Assembly (NCBI GenBank): GCA_907164885.2
Contig: OU015500.1
Span: 53,691,783 to 53,755,782 of the forward strand
Direction of reading: 5' to 3'
Length of the DNA: 64,000 nt
Source of the DNA: Dolomedes plantarius
Lineage: Eukaryota > Arthropoda > Arachnida > Araneae > Dolomedidae
Shown piece by piece: positions 47,801-58,087 of the stretch. Below the pieces are notes generated by a model, which searched no databases, was not told where the DNA came from, and was given only the letters and a program-made list of their open reading frames with translations. Both the position numbers and the translations under genes were made by a program. Within the stretch, counting starts at the first letter, position 1. Each line of letters opens with the position of its first letter.

Positions 47801-48754
47801 TTTTACGCATCACAGTCAAAATATATATCTTCGAGTAATAATATGTATTAAAAAACAATGAACAAACAAAGAAGAAGGTTACTCTCTCCTCCAATAATAA
47901 ACTTCCTTACAGAGAGATAAAACTACCCAGGTTAATGGTATTTACTCGTATTTCATTTTCAAACCGGTAGACAATTTATCTTGTTATTTTCCCTTTTGGA
48001 CAGCTAACAACCTTCTAAAAGCTCGTGAAGAATAAGGAAATGGCAGTAATTAAGATTAGGTATTGCCACCCAGACTCGTAATTAACGCTAATTAAGTAAA
48101 CAATATAAACATTTTTTTGCTCCGTGCCATGCGATACTTCTGCCTGAAACGCTGTATGTTTCCAAGGTTATAATTTACGTCCGCGAGGAAAGAAGAATTT
48201 CGTTGCGGATCTCGAAGATCGTTTAAAATAATTAGGAAAATATTTTTAGAAATAATCGGTCGGACGTATGGCTGATCAATTCGGAAGATACTCTTTAATG
48301 TGTTTAAACCTAATTGCTTTTCTCGATCTTCAAACATTATATTATACATTAAAGAAAGTGTAAATATAGATTAGGATCTTTGGTTGTATGTTAATACAAT
48401 TATATTTAAGTAAACTTTGGGATATTTTGAATAACCATAGTGTAAAAATAAATAAATAAGTAAATAAAAGTTGTTAATGTATCTCAGTAATATTTAATTA
48501 TTGTTTGTATATTCATTCTTTTTCTGTCCTTTCAATAAATTTCCTGACTTCTTATTGGTCCATTTTGGCAGTGAGTTGATACACCCTAATTTTATTAAAA
48601 CAGACTTAAGAAACAAAAGTAAAATCCCGTTTATTTCGGAAATAAAATTACATTATTAAAATTCCCCTCTTTTCAACAAAAAAATGGTTTTTTAAAAAAA
48701 TTCACTAAACAAAGTAAACTTATGTCTGTTGTTTTAATTTGAAATTATATAATT
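44853..48754. other. Unannotated 3.9-kb stretch
   Basis: The 44.9-46.0 kb part is GC-richer than its surroundings but shows no long frame. From 46.0 kb on it is ordinary AT-rich DNA. The 98-codon minus frame at 47488-47784 and the 85-codon minus frame at 48092-48349 are the longest; only the latter is entered separately. No transposon ends recognised. Confidence 0.4.
48092..48349 (-). CDS. Unknown 85-codon ORF
   Basis: Moderately GC-rich frame with a mixed composition (NDLRDPQRNSSFLADVNYNL, then RQKYRMARSKK) rather than the Phe/Ile/Lys bias of chance AT frames. I recognise no family and see no splice context. It may be chance. Confidence 0.15.
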   Translation of the reverse strand: MYNIMFEDREKQLGLNTLKSIFRIDQPYVRPIISKNIFLIILNDLRDPQRNSSFLADVNYNLGNIQRFRQKYRMARSKKMFILFT

Positions 48755-49217
48755 ACAAGATAAAAAGAACTTTTTATAAACCACGTTTTTAAATTTTCTG
48801 TTGAATCATATAAACTTGACAATTCTATGTATTACGAGTAATAAATACTTAAAAAATTTTTTGGGATGAATTATCCCATCAACTTGAAAGAAAATTATCA
48901 AATGCGTAATATTGAGGTATCAAATGTGTAATCAATAGTTTAGCTTGGTAATTGGAAGTTAACTTGCTTTTAACTTTTCGTTCCCGTCTCGGTCAATAGA
49001 TGGCTGCACCATTCTACAAAACAAAATTTACTGAAAATGAATTCAATCTGCTTAAAGATAGCTAAAAGTATTAAAAGAATGCATTGTCATCGTGTTCTGA
49101 GCTATTCTAAAAGTTTCGAATGTCTGGCTAGTCGGGAAGTTAGTTAAAAATCGATTACAAGATTTCTACTGGACAAACACAGAAACAAACAAACAAACAA
49201 ATAAGAAAGGGAGTTAA
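48755..49217 (-). repeat. Dispersed repeat, copy 2 with piggyBac empty site
   Basis: Matches 11655-11740 and 11940-12128 plus 13229 onward. Contains GAGTTAATAAAAACATGG with a single TTAA at 49214-49217, where copy 1 has 1.1 kb of piggyBac. The 48836-48984 interval differs from copy 1. Confidence 0.82.
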
Positions 49218-50180
49218 TAAAAACATGGTAAATAAAAGATAAAAAATTTTCAGAGAAAATGTAAACTTGTGTACTTTGACAAAATAAGACATCCCCGGGT
49301 GTTTCTTACAGTTATGTAAACTTTTTTACAAATCGCGAGTGATTATTAAATTAGAAAAGCTGTTTTCAGTTGTTTTCTCACTAGTGAAAGTAGATTTCAG
49401 TAGTTATTTAGTTAAGTCTGCCATAAAGTTATAATAACTTAACAGGAATCCCAAATTTATGGGATGGGAAGGAATATAAACTGACTTTATACAGTTGGCA
49501 TGCGTTAAGTTTGAAGAATTTCAGAAGGAAATGTTATAAAGATAAATATATAAAACAGAGACTAGAGAAGATGTACTGAGAAGATCCTTAGAAGTTTCAG
49601 AAATGAAGAAATAAGTGGATTGGAGTCAGTCGATTTTAATATGACAAATATTGATACTCCAAGCCCTCCTTGATCTAACATTATATGCCAATTAAATACT
49701 GTTAAATATCGCCAAAATATCATTGACTTGCATTGTTTCTAGCTTGGAAAAGAGAAAATTTACATTACTTCATTATTAAGCTATTTTGCTTCAGGTAAAA
49801 CAGGTGCTGTATCAAAGGGCAACAGCAGTGTTTACACCAACTCAAGATGATGCTACATATTAAGAGTATGCTGCTTAATTATAGTCTACAGCTAATTTCA
49901 TGGCTGGTAAATGACGATAAAGAAGGCTCTATAGATCATGGAAGTAATGGTGAAAAAATTAATAGAAGAATAAGAGAGCATTTAGTTCTTAAAAAGGCAA
50001 TGAAGTCATGGCAAGATTCGCTAGCCACTTTTAACAAGCTAAAATCGTATTTAACTAACTTTGATTTCAGTGAGAGCCTAAAAAATAAAACAAGTAAATT
50101 AGAAAAGCGAAGTTTTCAGTTAAAACTCAAACACACCAGATGAAAACTTATTTAAATTTGGTATTGAAAAAAAAAAATAC
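49218..50180. other. Unannotated DNA; 98-codon ORF
   Basis: A plus-strand frame at 49847-50143 (includes LVLKKAMKSWQDSLATFNKL) has no recognised family. The remainder is AT-rich. AATAC at 50176-50180 is the left target duplication of the LTR element. Confidence 0.3.
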
Positions 50181-50680
50181 TGTCGAACCTCTTCACTTCT
50201 ACAGGTTCGCTTTGGTTCGTTTCATGCCAAGACGTTTGCAATGGTACGCAAGTAAATTTTCACGTCACAAAGTTCAGTACCACACCAGTGAGTATTCAAA
50301 GTTTTATTTTCTTTCGCAAGCACAAACACAGCTATCTACAAACTTATTTTACAGTATTATATAGAAATAGCTAACTAGGTCAGTCATCTAGATTCTGACT
50401 GATACCTAACAAGACCTAGTGCGCCTTCATTGTCTCAATACACCCACGCACTTTACTCTGATCTGCACCGCCTCCTCGAGCAAACAACAGCAGAGCAACC
50501 GCTACACGTCTTCTGTCGCGTGGGCCACAAACAGTATCTGACGTCCTACCTTCTGCACTGTGCAATCGTCTACAAACTCGAATCCCTTATCGAGCTTGGG
50601 ACATTGCCGTACTCCCCCTGCTTTCTTGAGAGAAAAGTAGCAGGGGCAAGACAAAAGGGGTTGCCGCGGCAGACACGACA
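50181..50680 (-). repeat. 3' LTR of the retrotransposon
   Basis: 500 bp, TGTCGAACCTCTTCACTTCT at the left, and GGCAGACACGACA at the right. It is the downstream LTR because the element reads on the minus strand. It matches the other LTR along its length, with indels chiefly at the left end. Confidence 0.88.
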
Positions 50681-50692
50681 CCTTACCCCCAA
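50681..50692 (-). promoter_or_regulatory. Polypurine tract
   Basis: Minus-strand TTGGGGGTAAGG immediately before the TGTCGTGTC start of the 3' LTR, the position where plus-strand DNA synthesis of LTR elements is primed. Confidence 0.55.
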
Positions 50693-51283
50693 GATGGGCG
50701 TTGCAGATGCAATCTGCAAACGCACATCTGACAATTACCTGTCTGCCGGCCTTTACACACAATATTGTATTTACCAAAATTTCACAATAATAATAACAAT
50801 AACTACAAATGACATAAATCCCAATAATAATAATTAACAAAATAAACACTCTTATCACTAAACAAAATCATAATTACCACTATTTGGAGCTACATTTCCA
50901 AAACCATCAATAGCTAAAGATACACAGGTAAAATAAAATGAAATACTAATATCAAAATAGACATCTTGAAATCCATGAAATTATTAAAGATAGCAAAATA
51001 ACATCAATTAGAAATAAAGGAAATGAGCTTCTCACCATACTGGACACCAAATAAAATAGATATACCACATAAACTACATAATATCGATATTCGTTAAGAT
51101 ACTGCAACTAAGAGAGAAAAAAAATATTGTTAAAATGCTACATATAAAGAAAAGATATTTAAAGAGGTCCAAAATAAGTCCATCATAAAAGTTCGTGACT
51201 TCCGATAGTTAGTCCTCGACTGGAAGACACGACACAACATTTGCATTTGCCAGTTTCGCTCCTGGCCGATGAGCAATAAAGAT

Positions 51284-51658
51284 CTAACAAAGTTTCGGAG
51301 CGTTGCACATTGTCTCTTTAAGTTTTTGGAAGGTAGCTTCGTGCACCTTAGACCACTGAATGTTCTCGGACACTCGTTTCTTGGTCAGCTCCGTTAAGGG
51401 ATGGACTAACTCGAAATAGTTATTGATGTAATCCATATAATAGTCACACAGTTTTAACAGATGTCTCGAACACTTCAAATTTGCACCAGCAAAATCACAC
51501 CTTTTAACGTTGATAGTAGATTCTGGACTTGCTAATTTTCTTCGAATCAGGTCTAATTGCTCCAAATTTTCTTTCATCAGCATATTCACCTTCGGTTTTA
51601 AAGTCTTTCTGACGGTTTCCAAAGATCCGCAATTTTCTTGCATTTCTCTAAATTTCAA
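51284..51658 (-). pseudogene. Retrotransposon pol fragment (RT/RNase H linker)
   Basis: The frame includes CDYYMDYINNYFELVHPLTE, then LTKKRVSENIQWSKVHEATF and LKETMCNAPKL. This matches the segment after the RT thumb of Ty3/Gypsy elements (YYR..I..F..IA.PL..L, W......AF..LK). It lies one frame off from the upstream gag-like frame. The RT catalytic YXDD region is missing. About 125 codons remain; no function is expected. Confidence 0.8.
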
Positions 51659-52467
51659 CGATCCGCGCCGAGCATTTTAGTTTCGTTATATCCACCCTCA
51701 TTATTTCTTGACTCAATCTCAAAACATACAGTGCGAGGCTCCCCCTCCGTATTCCGTTGACACCTTTCACCCATGAGTGAAGGGTCACCATTTCCCCCCT
51801 CGCAGGACAGTGCCCGTTCCTCAGCAAGAGGTGGTCTTGTTTCATAATCTTCGACCCAGCTATGTTCGCCGGCATTCACAAGCGACTGCTTAGTACTTGG
51901 GGGCAATAAACAGGACACATTCAGCTTATTATTCGAGGCGACTATCTCTACGGGCTGCGAGATTAGGTCCCCTTGTCTGCGAGCATGTGGCATAGTTGGC
52001 GCTTGGCCGACATTTGCTTAGGGTCTCTCTCCAAAGGCGAGAACTACGTTCGTTTCGTAATTCGGCACGTACAATGTATGCAAAATATGAATTTGTGTTG
52101 CACTATCGCTTATTGGTTTAATTTTGCATCCATTGATCAAATGATCCCAATACTCTAAAGGCTCGATTGGAATTTCTGCTTGGAAATATTTAGCTTCCAC
52201 CTTTGCTGAAATCGGTTCATTACAATTTTTGTTCGCGCTCTGGGCCCTTATTATCTCTAATTCATGTTGTCGATCTTCGTTCTTTTTACTACCTTCTACC
52301 GTAGTGATCAGCAACTGTTTCAAAAATTATGCGTCATTGTTATACTCCTCTGAGTTCATAATTAATTGTTTAAGTTCAAATAGACTTAAATTTGGTGTTA
52401 CTACTGCACACAAGTCATCTACAACTACCCTTAAATCTTCTTTTCTTATACCTTTGATGGTCCACAT
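51655..52467 (-). pseudogene. Retrotransposon gag-like frame with stops
   Basis: One reading frame runs from an ATG at 52467 (MWTIKGIRKEDLRVVVDDLC) through SLFELKQLIMNSEEY, EIIRAQSANKNC and EPLEYWDHLINGCKIKPISD to about 51655. It is interrupted by in-frame stops near 52329 and at 52018-52020. It starts about 105 nt after the 5' LTR, the expected position for gag. No zinc knuckle is visible in the surviving part. Family assignment rests on position and the adjacent pol fragment. Confidence 0.62.
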
Positions 52468-52572
52468 ATTATTTGTAATTATTTGACTGATCCCAAAATA
52501 TATAAATATTAAAGGCTTCTCACCTGCACTGACGACTCACTCACTTATCCACGAATCCATGTATGAAGATAC

Positions 52573-53101
52573 TGTCGGCTGCGACAGTGTCGAACTTCTA
52601 CAGGTTTCGACCTGTCGAAAGTCGACCTGTCGACCTGTCGATCACTTCTACAGGTTTCCTTTGGTTCGTTTCATGTCAAGACGTCACAAAGTTCAGTACC
52701 TCACCAGTGAATATTCAAAGTTTTATTTTCTTTCGCAAGCACAAACACAGCTATCTGCAAACTTATTTTACAGTATTATATAGAAATAGCTAACTAGGTC
52801 AGTCATCTAGATTCTGACTGCAATCTAACAAGGCCTAGTGCATCTTCGGGGTCTCAATACACCCACGCACTTTACTCTGATCTGCACCGCTCCCTCCAGC
52901 AAACAACAGCAGAGCAACCGCTACACGTCTTCTCTTGCGTGGGCCACAAACAGTATCTGACGTCCTCCTGCCTTCTGCACGGGCCATCGTCCACAAACTC
53001 GAATCCATTTTCGAGCCGGGGTCATTGCCCTACTCTCCCTGCTTTCTTGTGAGAAAAGTAGCAGGGACAAGACAAAAGGGGTTGACACGGCAGACACGAC
53101 A
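52573..53101 (-). repeat. 5' LTR of the retrotransposon
   Basis: Matches the 3' LTR. Its inner border is ambiguous: TGTCG occurs at 52573 and again at 52588, and the segment 52588-52660 holds extra CGACCTGTCGA-type repeats and a second CTTCTACAGGTTT. The outer end CAGACACGACA is followed by the AATAC duplication. Confidence 0.82.
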
Positions 53102-53106
53102 AATAC

Positions 53107-54064
53107 AATGTTAAAAATACCAGTCAATATAATATAGTAATTATATATTAACAACTTTTTGATCTATATAGATTTGACTTAATATTTATGTAATTTTAAA
53201 AATAGAAATCCCGTAATGCGGTCCAGAAATTATATGAATTTGAAAATAAGTAAATTGACTACATTATCTAAAATAAATAATTCTACCGTTTGATAATTTT
53301 CCAACGATCTGGCATAGAAATAATTTTAGTGTCAATTTTTATTGGTTCAACTCAAATATTTCTAACGAGATTTTCATATTCGTTTCTTTTGTTTTCTCTA
53401 ATTTCGATAACGCAATGCAAATAGTGCTGTAGTTATGCATTTTATCTACAGGAAAAATTATTTGTCTTTTGGCAATCATCAAGCTAACAAATTTGAAAAA
53501 AAATGTGGGAATGGAATGCAATACGCATTATCAAATTACTTTGGGGTAAACAGTTATAAATAACTTTATTATTTGTTTGTTAAGGTACTGTTGATATAGA
53601 AAATATATTTATATTTACAGTTTGTCGGAAATAAATATAATTTATCAACTATTCCGTTAATGTTTACTTTTCCCGGCAGACTGGTAAAAATGACTCCGTA
53701 TAGTATTTATACTGTAATTACACTTTTAATTATGTGCAATTCTGCAGCTGTCCAGATCGTAATTTGTGAGCACAATACATGTATCTGAATAAATTGCATT
53801 ATATTGGTAACATATCTTTTGCATCTGACTTATAGTTCCCTATATTAATTGAAAATTATACATTTTCCTTTTACTGTTACTTAAATATTTCATTAAAACT
53901 TATGAAAATTATGATCAGCACCATGCTCGCGTGAGAAACAATTTTATTCGCATTAAAATGTACTTCTTTAGTGTTTTGTTTGAGAACTTTGTTTCTGCAG
54001 CAAATATTTTGTAAAAACCTTCAACAAATTTTCTGTAGTTTCCATATAAAACATCTATATAGTA
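53107..54064. other. Unannotated AT-rich DNA
   Basis: No gene or repeat recognised. Confidence 0.45.
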
Positions 54065-54753
54065 TCTATATAAAACAGTTCCGTAACTGACTGTCTCACT
54101 GACTGACATACAACGCACAGACTAAACCGCTGGACCTAAAGGGACGAAATTTTGCATGGCGATTCGTCTTATAGAGTAGGGAAGCACTAAGAAAGATTTT
54201 TGAAAAATTTTGCTTAGATTTTTTTAAATTAAATTTTTAAGCTGTTTTAGTAACTTTTTTTTAAAGTTTGCATTTAAAATAATAATTTGTGGGTTATGAA
54301 ATTTATATCACAAGAAAGATCATAAAAATTCCTATAAAATAAAAACTTTTTCGAATCTTTACCTAAATTTTCCGATTTTTGGTGAATTTTTAAAGATTAA
54401 ATTTTAGAATTTAATTTATTAAATGCTAATCACGTGATTTCTTTTTCTGGTACTTTAAATAAATTTATCGTCACGTCCATAACAATGAAATAGACAAAAA
54501 AAATATTTTTTCCCTTGCTAATGCGGCAGACAATTGGACATTATCCAAAAAAATATTAAAATACTGTAAAAGTTATGTTTCTTAAACTGTAATATATTAA
54601 CTCTACTATATTCTTTAGTATGTCCTATTAGATTTAATTTGAATATATTCTTGTACATTATTTTGTCTATAAAAATATCGCTTACAGTTTTTTTTTATAA
54701 ATATATTCTTTTGTTTTTTTACATCAATTGTATACATTGATCGTCGTATTTAT

Positions 54754-54832
<79 letters not shown>

Positions 54833-54919
54833 TATTTTTTATTTTGGCATTAATTGCATACATTGACCGTTGTATTTAATTTGAATGTACTCCGTAGCGA
54901 AGTTCGGGTCTTCAGCTAG
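54065..54919 (+). mobile_element. Helitron copy G
   Basis: Begins TCTATATAAAACAGTTCCGT after A 54064. The body is collinear with copies A and B, the hairpin region is GTACTCCGTAGCGAAGTTC, and CTAG lies at 54916-54919 before T 54920. A composite (AC)n(AT)n microsatellite lies at the internal simple-sequence position. Confidence 0.86.
54757..54829. repeat. (AC)n(AT)n microsatellite inside Helitron G
   Basis: About 17 AC units followed by about 19 AT units, at the same internal position where copy B carries pure (TA)n. Confidence 0.95.
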
Positions 54920-55420
54920 TGATCCTATAATATCCCATATCCTACAACCTATAACCCATAATCCCATATCCGATAACCCGTATGATTTCTACTACTCCTT
55001 GAAAGAATCTCTATGTGTAAAATTATTGTTCTTTCAGAATGAAGCGTCTCTGCTACCATATCTACTGAAGCCTTTGAGTCAGGGCTGCAGACTGACTGTA
55101 TAGAGCTGAAGAAGTAGTTGTCGATCTCAAGTTCAGGGAAAGCTCTCTTGCAAATAAACACAAAAAGCACTTACTACACTAATCACTGTTTCATACTAAC
55201 CAAAGAAATGATATCAAAATTTGTGGCAGATGTTAAAAGTTTTAAGTTTTCATTATATTTAGGCAAGTAGTTTCTTGTTTTTGAAGTAGGAACACTAGTT
55301 GATTATTTACTGTGACAACACAAATACTACGACATGCTTATAAATTCTACAATGGCTCAAAACCACAATCTGAAGTCGGAATCTGACTTCAGATTTTATA
55401 GTAATTATAAATGAATATCT

Positions 55421-55456
<36 letters not shown>

Positions 55457-55471
55457 ATATATATATACATA
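54920..55471. other. Unannotated DNA ending in (AAAT)n
   Basis: No gene recognised. An (AAAT)n/(TA)n tract at about 55421-55470 leads directly into the GC-rich island and is probably its 3' tail. Confidence 0.45.
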
Positions 55472-55715
55472 TATACCCAACAAACACAAGACTGACGGCA
55501 ACTTGACGGGCCGGTGCTGGAGGCGCCGGCAGAACGATAGGCTCGGGGGAAATGATCCGTACCGGTGCCGGGTGACTTACGAATCTCCGACGGGGGATCC
55601 CGTATTGTGTACCCTTTTGAGGGCCGGTGACGGTTGGATGGTAATCGACCGGAAACCGCTTTTCCTCTATCGTCCCGGAATTGGTGCTCCGATTCGTAAC
55701 CAGAAGTAGCAGAAA
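55472..55715 (-). repeat. GC-rich dispersed island, copy 2
   Basis: Homologous to 22755-22998 with clear divergence in the middle and conserved ends (TACCCAACAAACACA and GATTCGTAACCAGAAGTA). Like copy 1, it is followed by the family X 3' flank, so the two are linked in both places and probably moved or were duplicated as one unit. Confidence 0.6.
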
Positions 55716-56384
55716 TCTGCATCAGAATTATGGATTTGAAAGGGAAGGCGAAGATTAAATTAAACAGACTTTTCAAAAATATTTATTTCATTGTTGTGAA
55801 ACTTCTTTTACGCGGAAAATTCCCATAATTTTCCTTGTATGTAAAGATTGTATTATGTGAGAAGTATTATGTGAAATTGTATAATTGTATTATGTGAAAA
55901 TTCACATAATTTTCCTTGTATGTAAAGATTGTATTCTGTGTGTATGTTTTTAACTCCCTAGAAGCTTATAAAAACAGATAAAAATTAGTTTCATTGTTTA
56001 TTTTTATATATTACTGTAGAAATTAAATATCTACTTATAAATGGGTCCTTGTTGCACCACTCTTTATTTATAAGAGAGGAAATAGTGATAAAATTTGTAT
56101 TTTTTAAAATTTCTTTTATAGTATATTAAAATAATAATATATATTTTTGTAGATAAAATATTCAAAATATATTTTTCAGGAAACTTACATATTCTAAGTA
56201 TTTCTAATTGTTAGATGCCATTATAAAACAACTGATTTTGTAGAATTTTTTCTCGAATTTCATCGTATTAATTTTACAGTAACATATTCTTATAATACAC
56301 ATTTGAATGAAAGAAAAGGAATTTTAAATTAACAGTTAAAATAAACAAATCACACATATTTAGAAAAACATTAATGTAATGTAA
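55716..56384 (-). repeat. Family X 3' flank, copy 2
   Basis: Near-identical to 22999-23665, including the internal duplicate of CTTGTATGTAAAGATTGTAT. Followed directly by a short family X coding fragment. Confidence 0.75.
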
Positions 56385-56465
56385 ATAAAGGAATCACGCC
56401 ATTATTCAATCCAGTGTTCACCGCAGTTCCATCACATCCAATTGCAGTAATGTTAAGTGTTGGTC
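56385..56465 (-). pseudogene. Family X coding fragment
   Basis: The minus strand reads NTLNITAIGCDGTAVNTGLN, then NGVIPLF, the same motif as VIGMGGTAVNTGLNN at 26.0-26.1 kb. Only about 27 codons remain. It abuts the 3' flank directly, so most of the gene is deleted in this copy. Confidence 0.65.
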
Positions 56466-57253
56466 GTAAACATATTTGCAATTGCTTAATTTTCAAGCAT
56501 TTATTTCAAACGGGTTTGATTTTGATTTTTAAACGCGATGGTATACACTATGGCTGTGTTGTGATATAGACAATTGACCGTCTAAGCTCATGAAGAACCT
56601 GAGAGAGCTATAGGCTCGGTAAGAAAATTACGGGGCACTCTATTCATTTTGAGATTGATTCAACAAGTATGATAAATAATAAAAAAAGGGAAAAAAAGAT
56701 GAGACATAGCAAATTTGAAATTGATTGTGTAGGAATTAAGATTAAATAATTAGGTTAAGATAAATTTTAAAAGATTGTACTTTAAAATTTAAGTCAAGAA
56801 TTAGTTAATTATTTAGAAATTCCTAGAGTTTAATATATTAAATTACTATGATTAATATAAATAATGTAGTAAAGTTTTAGTTTGAAAATTATGTTATAAA
56901 TTAAGAATTCCCTAAATCTTCAGAGAAGGAACCCAAAGATCCTGTCGTGATGATTTCTATTTTTTTCGCTTCATGAGTATTGACGACTTTATCACTTCAT
57001 AATTATTTTCTAAGTTGACACAATAATTGTAATATCTTTGTAATTTCTCTTAAATTCACTTAAAATCTTACTATGTATTCATTAAGCAATATTCATAATC
57101 TTTTCACATAATTGTCTCACATAATTGTCACATAATTGTTTCACATAATTGTCACATAAAGTTTTAGCTTGAAATTTACGTTAAAAATTAAAAATTCCCT
57201 AAAACTTCGGAGAAGGATCCAGAGATCCTATCATGATGATTTCTAACTTTTTT
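56466..57253. other. AT-rich DNA with diverged tandem-repeat outliers
   Basis: Contains diverged versions of the 57.3-57.7 kb tandem unit at about 56990-57080 (TAATTGTAATATCTTTGTAA) and short CACATAATTGT repeats near 57110-57160. No gene seen. Confidence 0.5.
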
Positions 57254-57700
57254 CACTTCATAAGTCTTTTCTAAGTTGACCTAATAATTGTAATATCTTT
57301 GTAATTTCTCTTCAATTCACTTAAAAACTTACTCTTCACCTAAAAAAGAGGGGGAGGAAGTCGTCGTCTGTGTTTTTAGCTCCCCAGAAGCTTATGAAAA
57401 CAGAAAAGAAATTTCTCAGCTACCAAAATATGTTATCACTTCATAAGTATTTTCTAAGTTGACCTAATAATTGTAATATCTTTGTAATTTCTCTTCAATT
57501 CACTTAAAAACTTACTCTTCACCTAAAAAAGAGGGGGAGGAAGTCGTCGTCTGTGTTTTTAGCTCCCCAGAAGCTTATGAAAACAGAAAAGAAATTTCTC
57601 AGCTACCAAAATATGTTATCACTTCATAAGTATTTTCTAAGTTGACCTAATAATTGTAATATCTTTGTAATTTCTCTTTAATTCACTTAAAAACTTACTC
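57254..57700 (+). repeat. 183-bp tandem repeat, about 2.5 copies
   Basis: CTAAGTTGACCTAATAATTG occurs at 57271, 57454 and 57637, an exact 183-bp period. The two full units appear identical or nearly so over AAAGAGGGGGAGGAAGTCGT and CTCCCCAGAAGCTTATGAAA. The latter resembles CTCCCTAGAAGCTTATAAAA in the family X 3' flank. Confidence 0.93.
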
Positions 57701-58087
57701 TGTATTCATTAAGTGTCATTCCTAAACTTTTCACATAATTTTCTAATCGTTTGATTACTTTTTTGCGGAACACCCCTTTGTTTTAACCATGAAATTACAG
57801 AGTACTGTAGCTTAATGGTTTTAACTAACTTTGAATTCAAACTGATCGCTCAGCGCCATTGTTTTTTTTCGGAGAAGAAAGGCGTGTCGTATAGTTTGAA
57901 TGGCAGCTCTCTCGACCAATGGGCAACAGACAATACGCAGCTCAAAGCTCCCTCTCGTATGACTGGCGTGACTGGCGCTATATTCGTAACCCTAAAATTT
58001 TAGATTGCACGTGTTTAAGGACAAAAGTGGATATAATATACCCAGAGAAAATTTTCAGGGTAAGTTGAACTTTTATATTTATTTATA
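57701..58087 (+). other. Moderate-GC patch with CCAAT and splice-donor-like site
   Basis: Contains GACCAATGGGC near 57920 and CAGGGTAAGT at about 58057, just before copy 2 of the 3-kb repeat. A 62-codon frame at 57815-58003 has no recognised family. It could be a promoter plus first exon of the transposase-like gene, or coincidence. Confidence 0.25.

Larger units (their letters stand above)
50181..53101 (-). mobile_element. Defective LTR retrotransposon (Ty3/Gypsy-type) with 5-bp TSD
   Basis: Two long terminal repeats in direct orientation (50181-50680 and about 52573-53101) bracket a 1.9-kb interior. AATAC occurs immediately outside both (50176-50180 and 53102-53106), a perfect target duplication. 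The LTR tips are TGTCG and CGACA. Coding is on the minus strand: a gag-like frame and a short pol fragment with Ty3/Gypsy RT/RNase-H-linker motifs. Most of pol (protease, RT catalytic core, integrase) is deleted. A purine-rich GGGGGTAAGG on the minus strand directly abuts the 3' LTR. Confidence 0.88.

Noticed and set aside
50430..50837. 135-codon plus frame
   Set aside because: Lies mostly in the LTR on the strand opposite to the element's coding sense; no protein resemblance.
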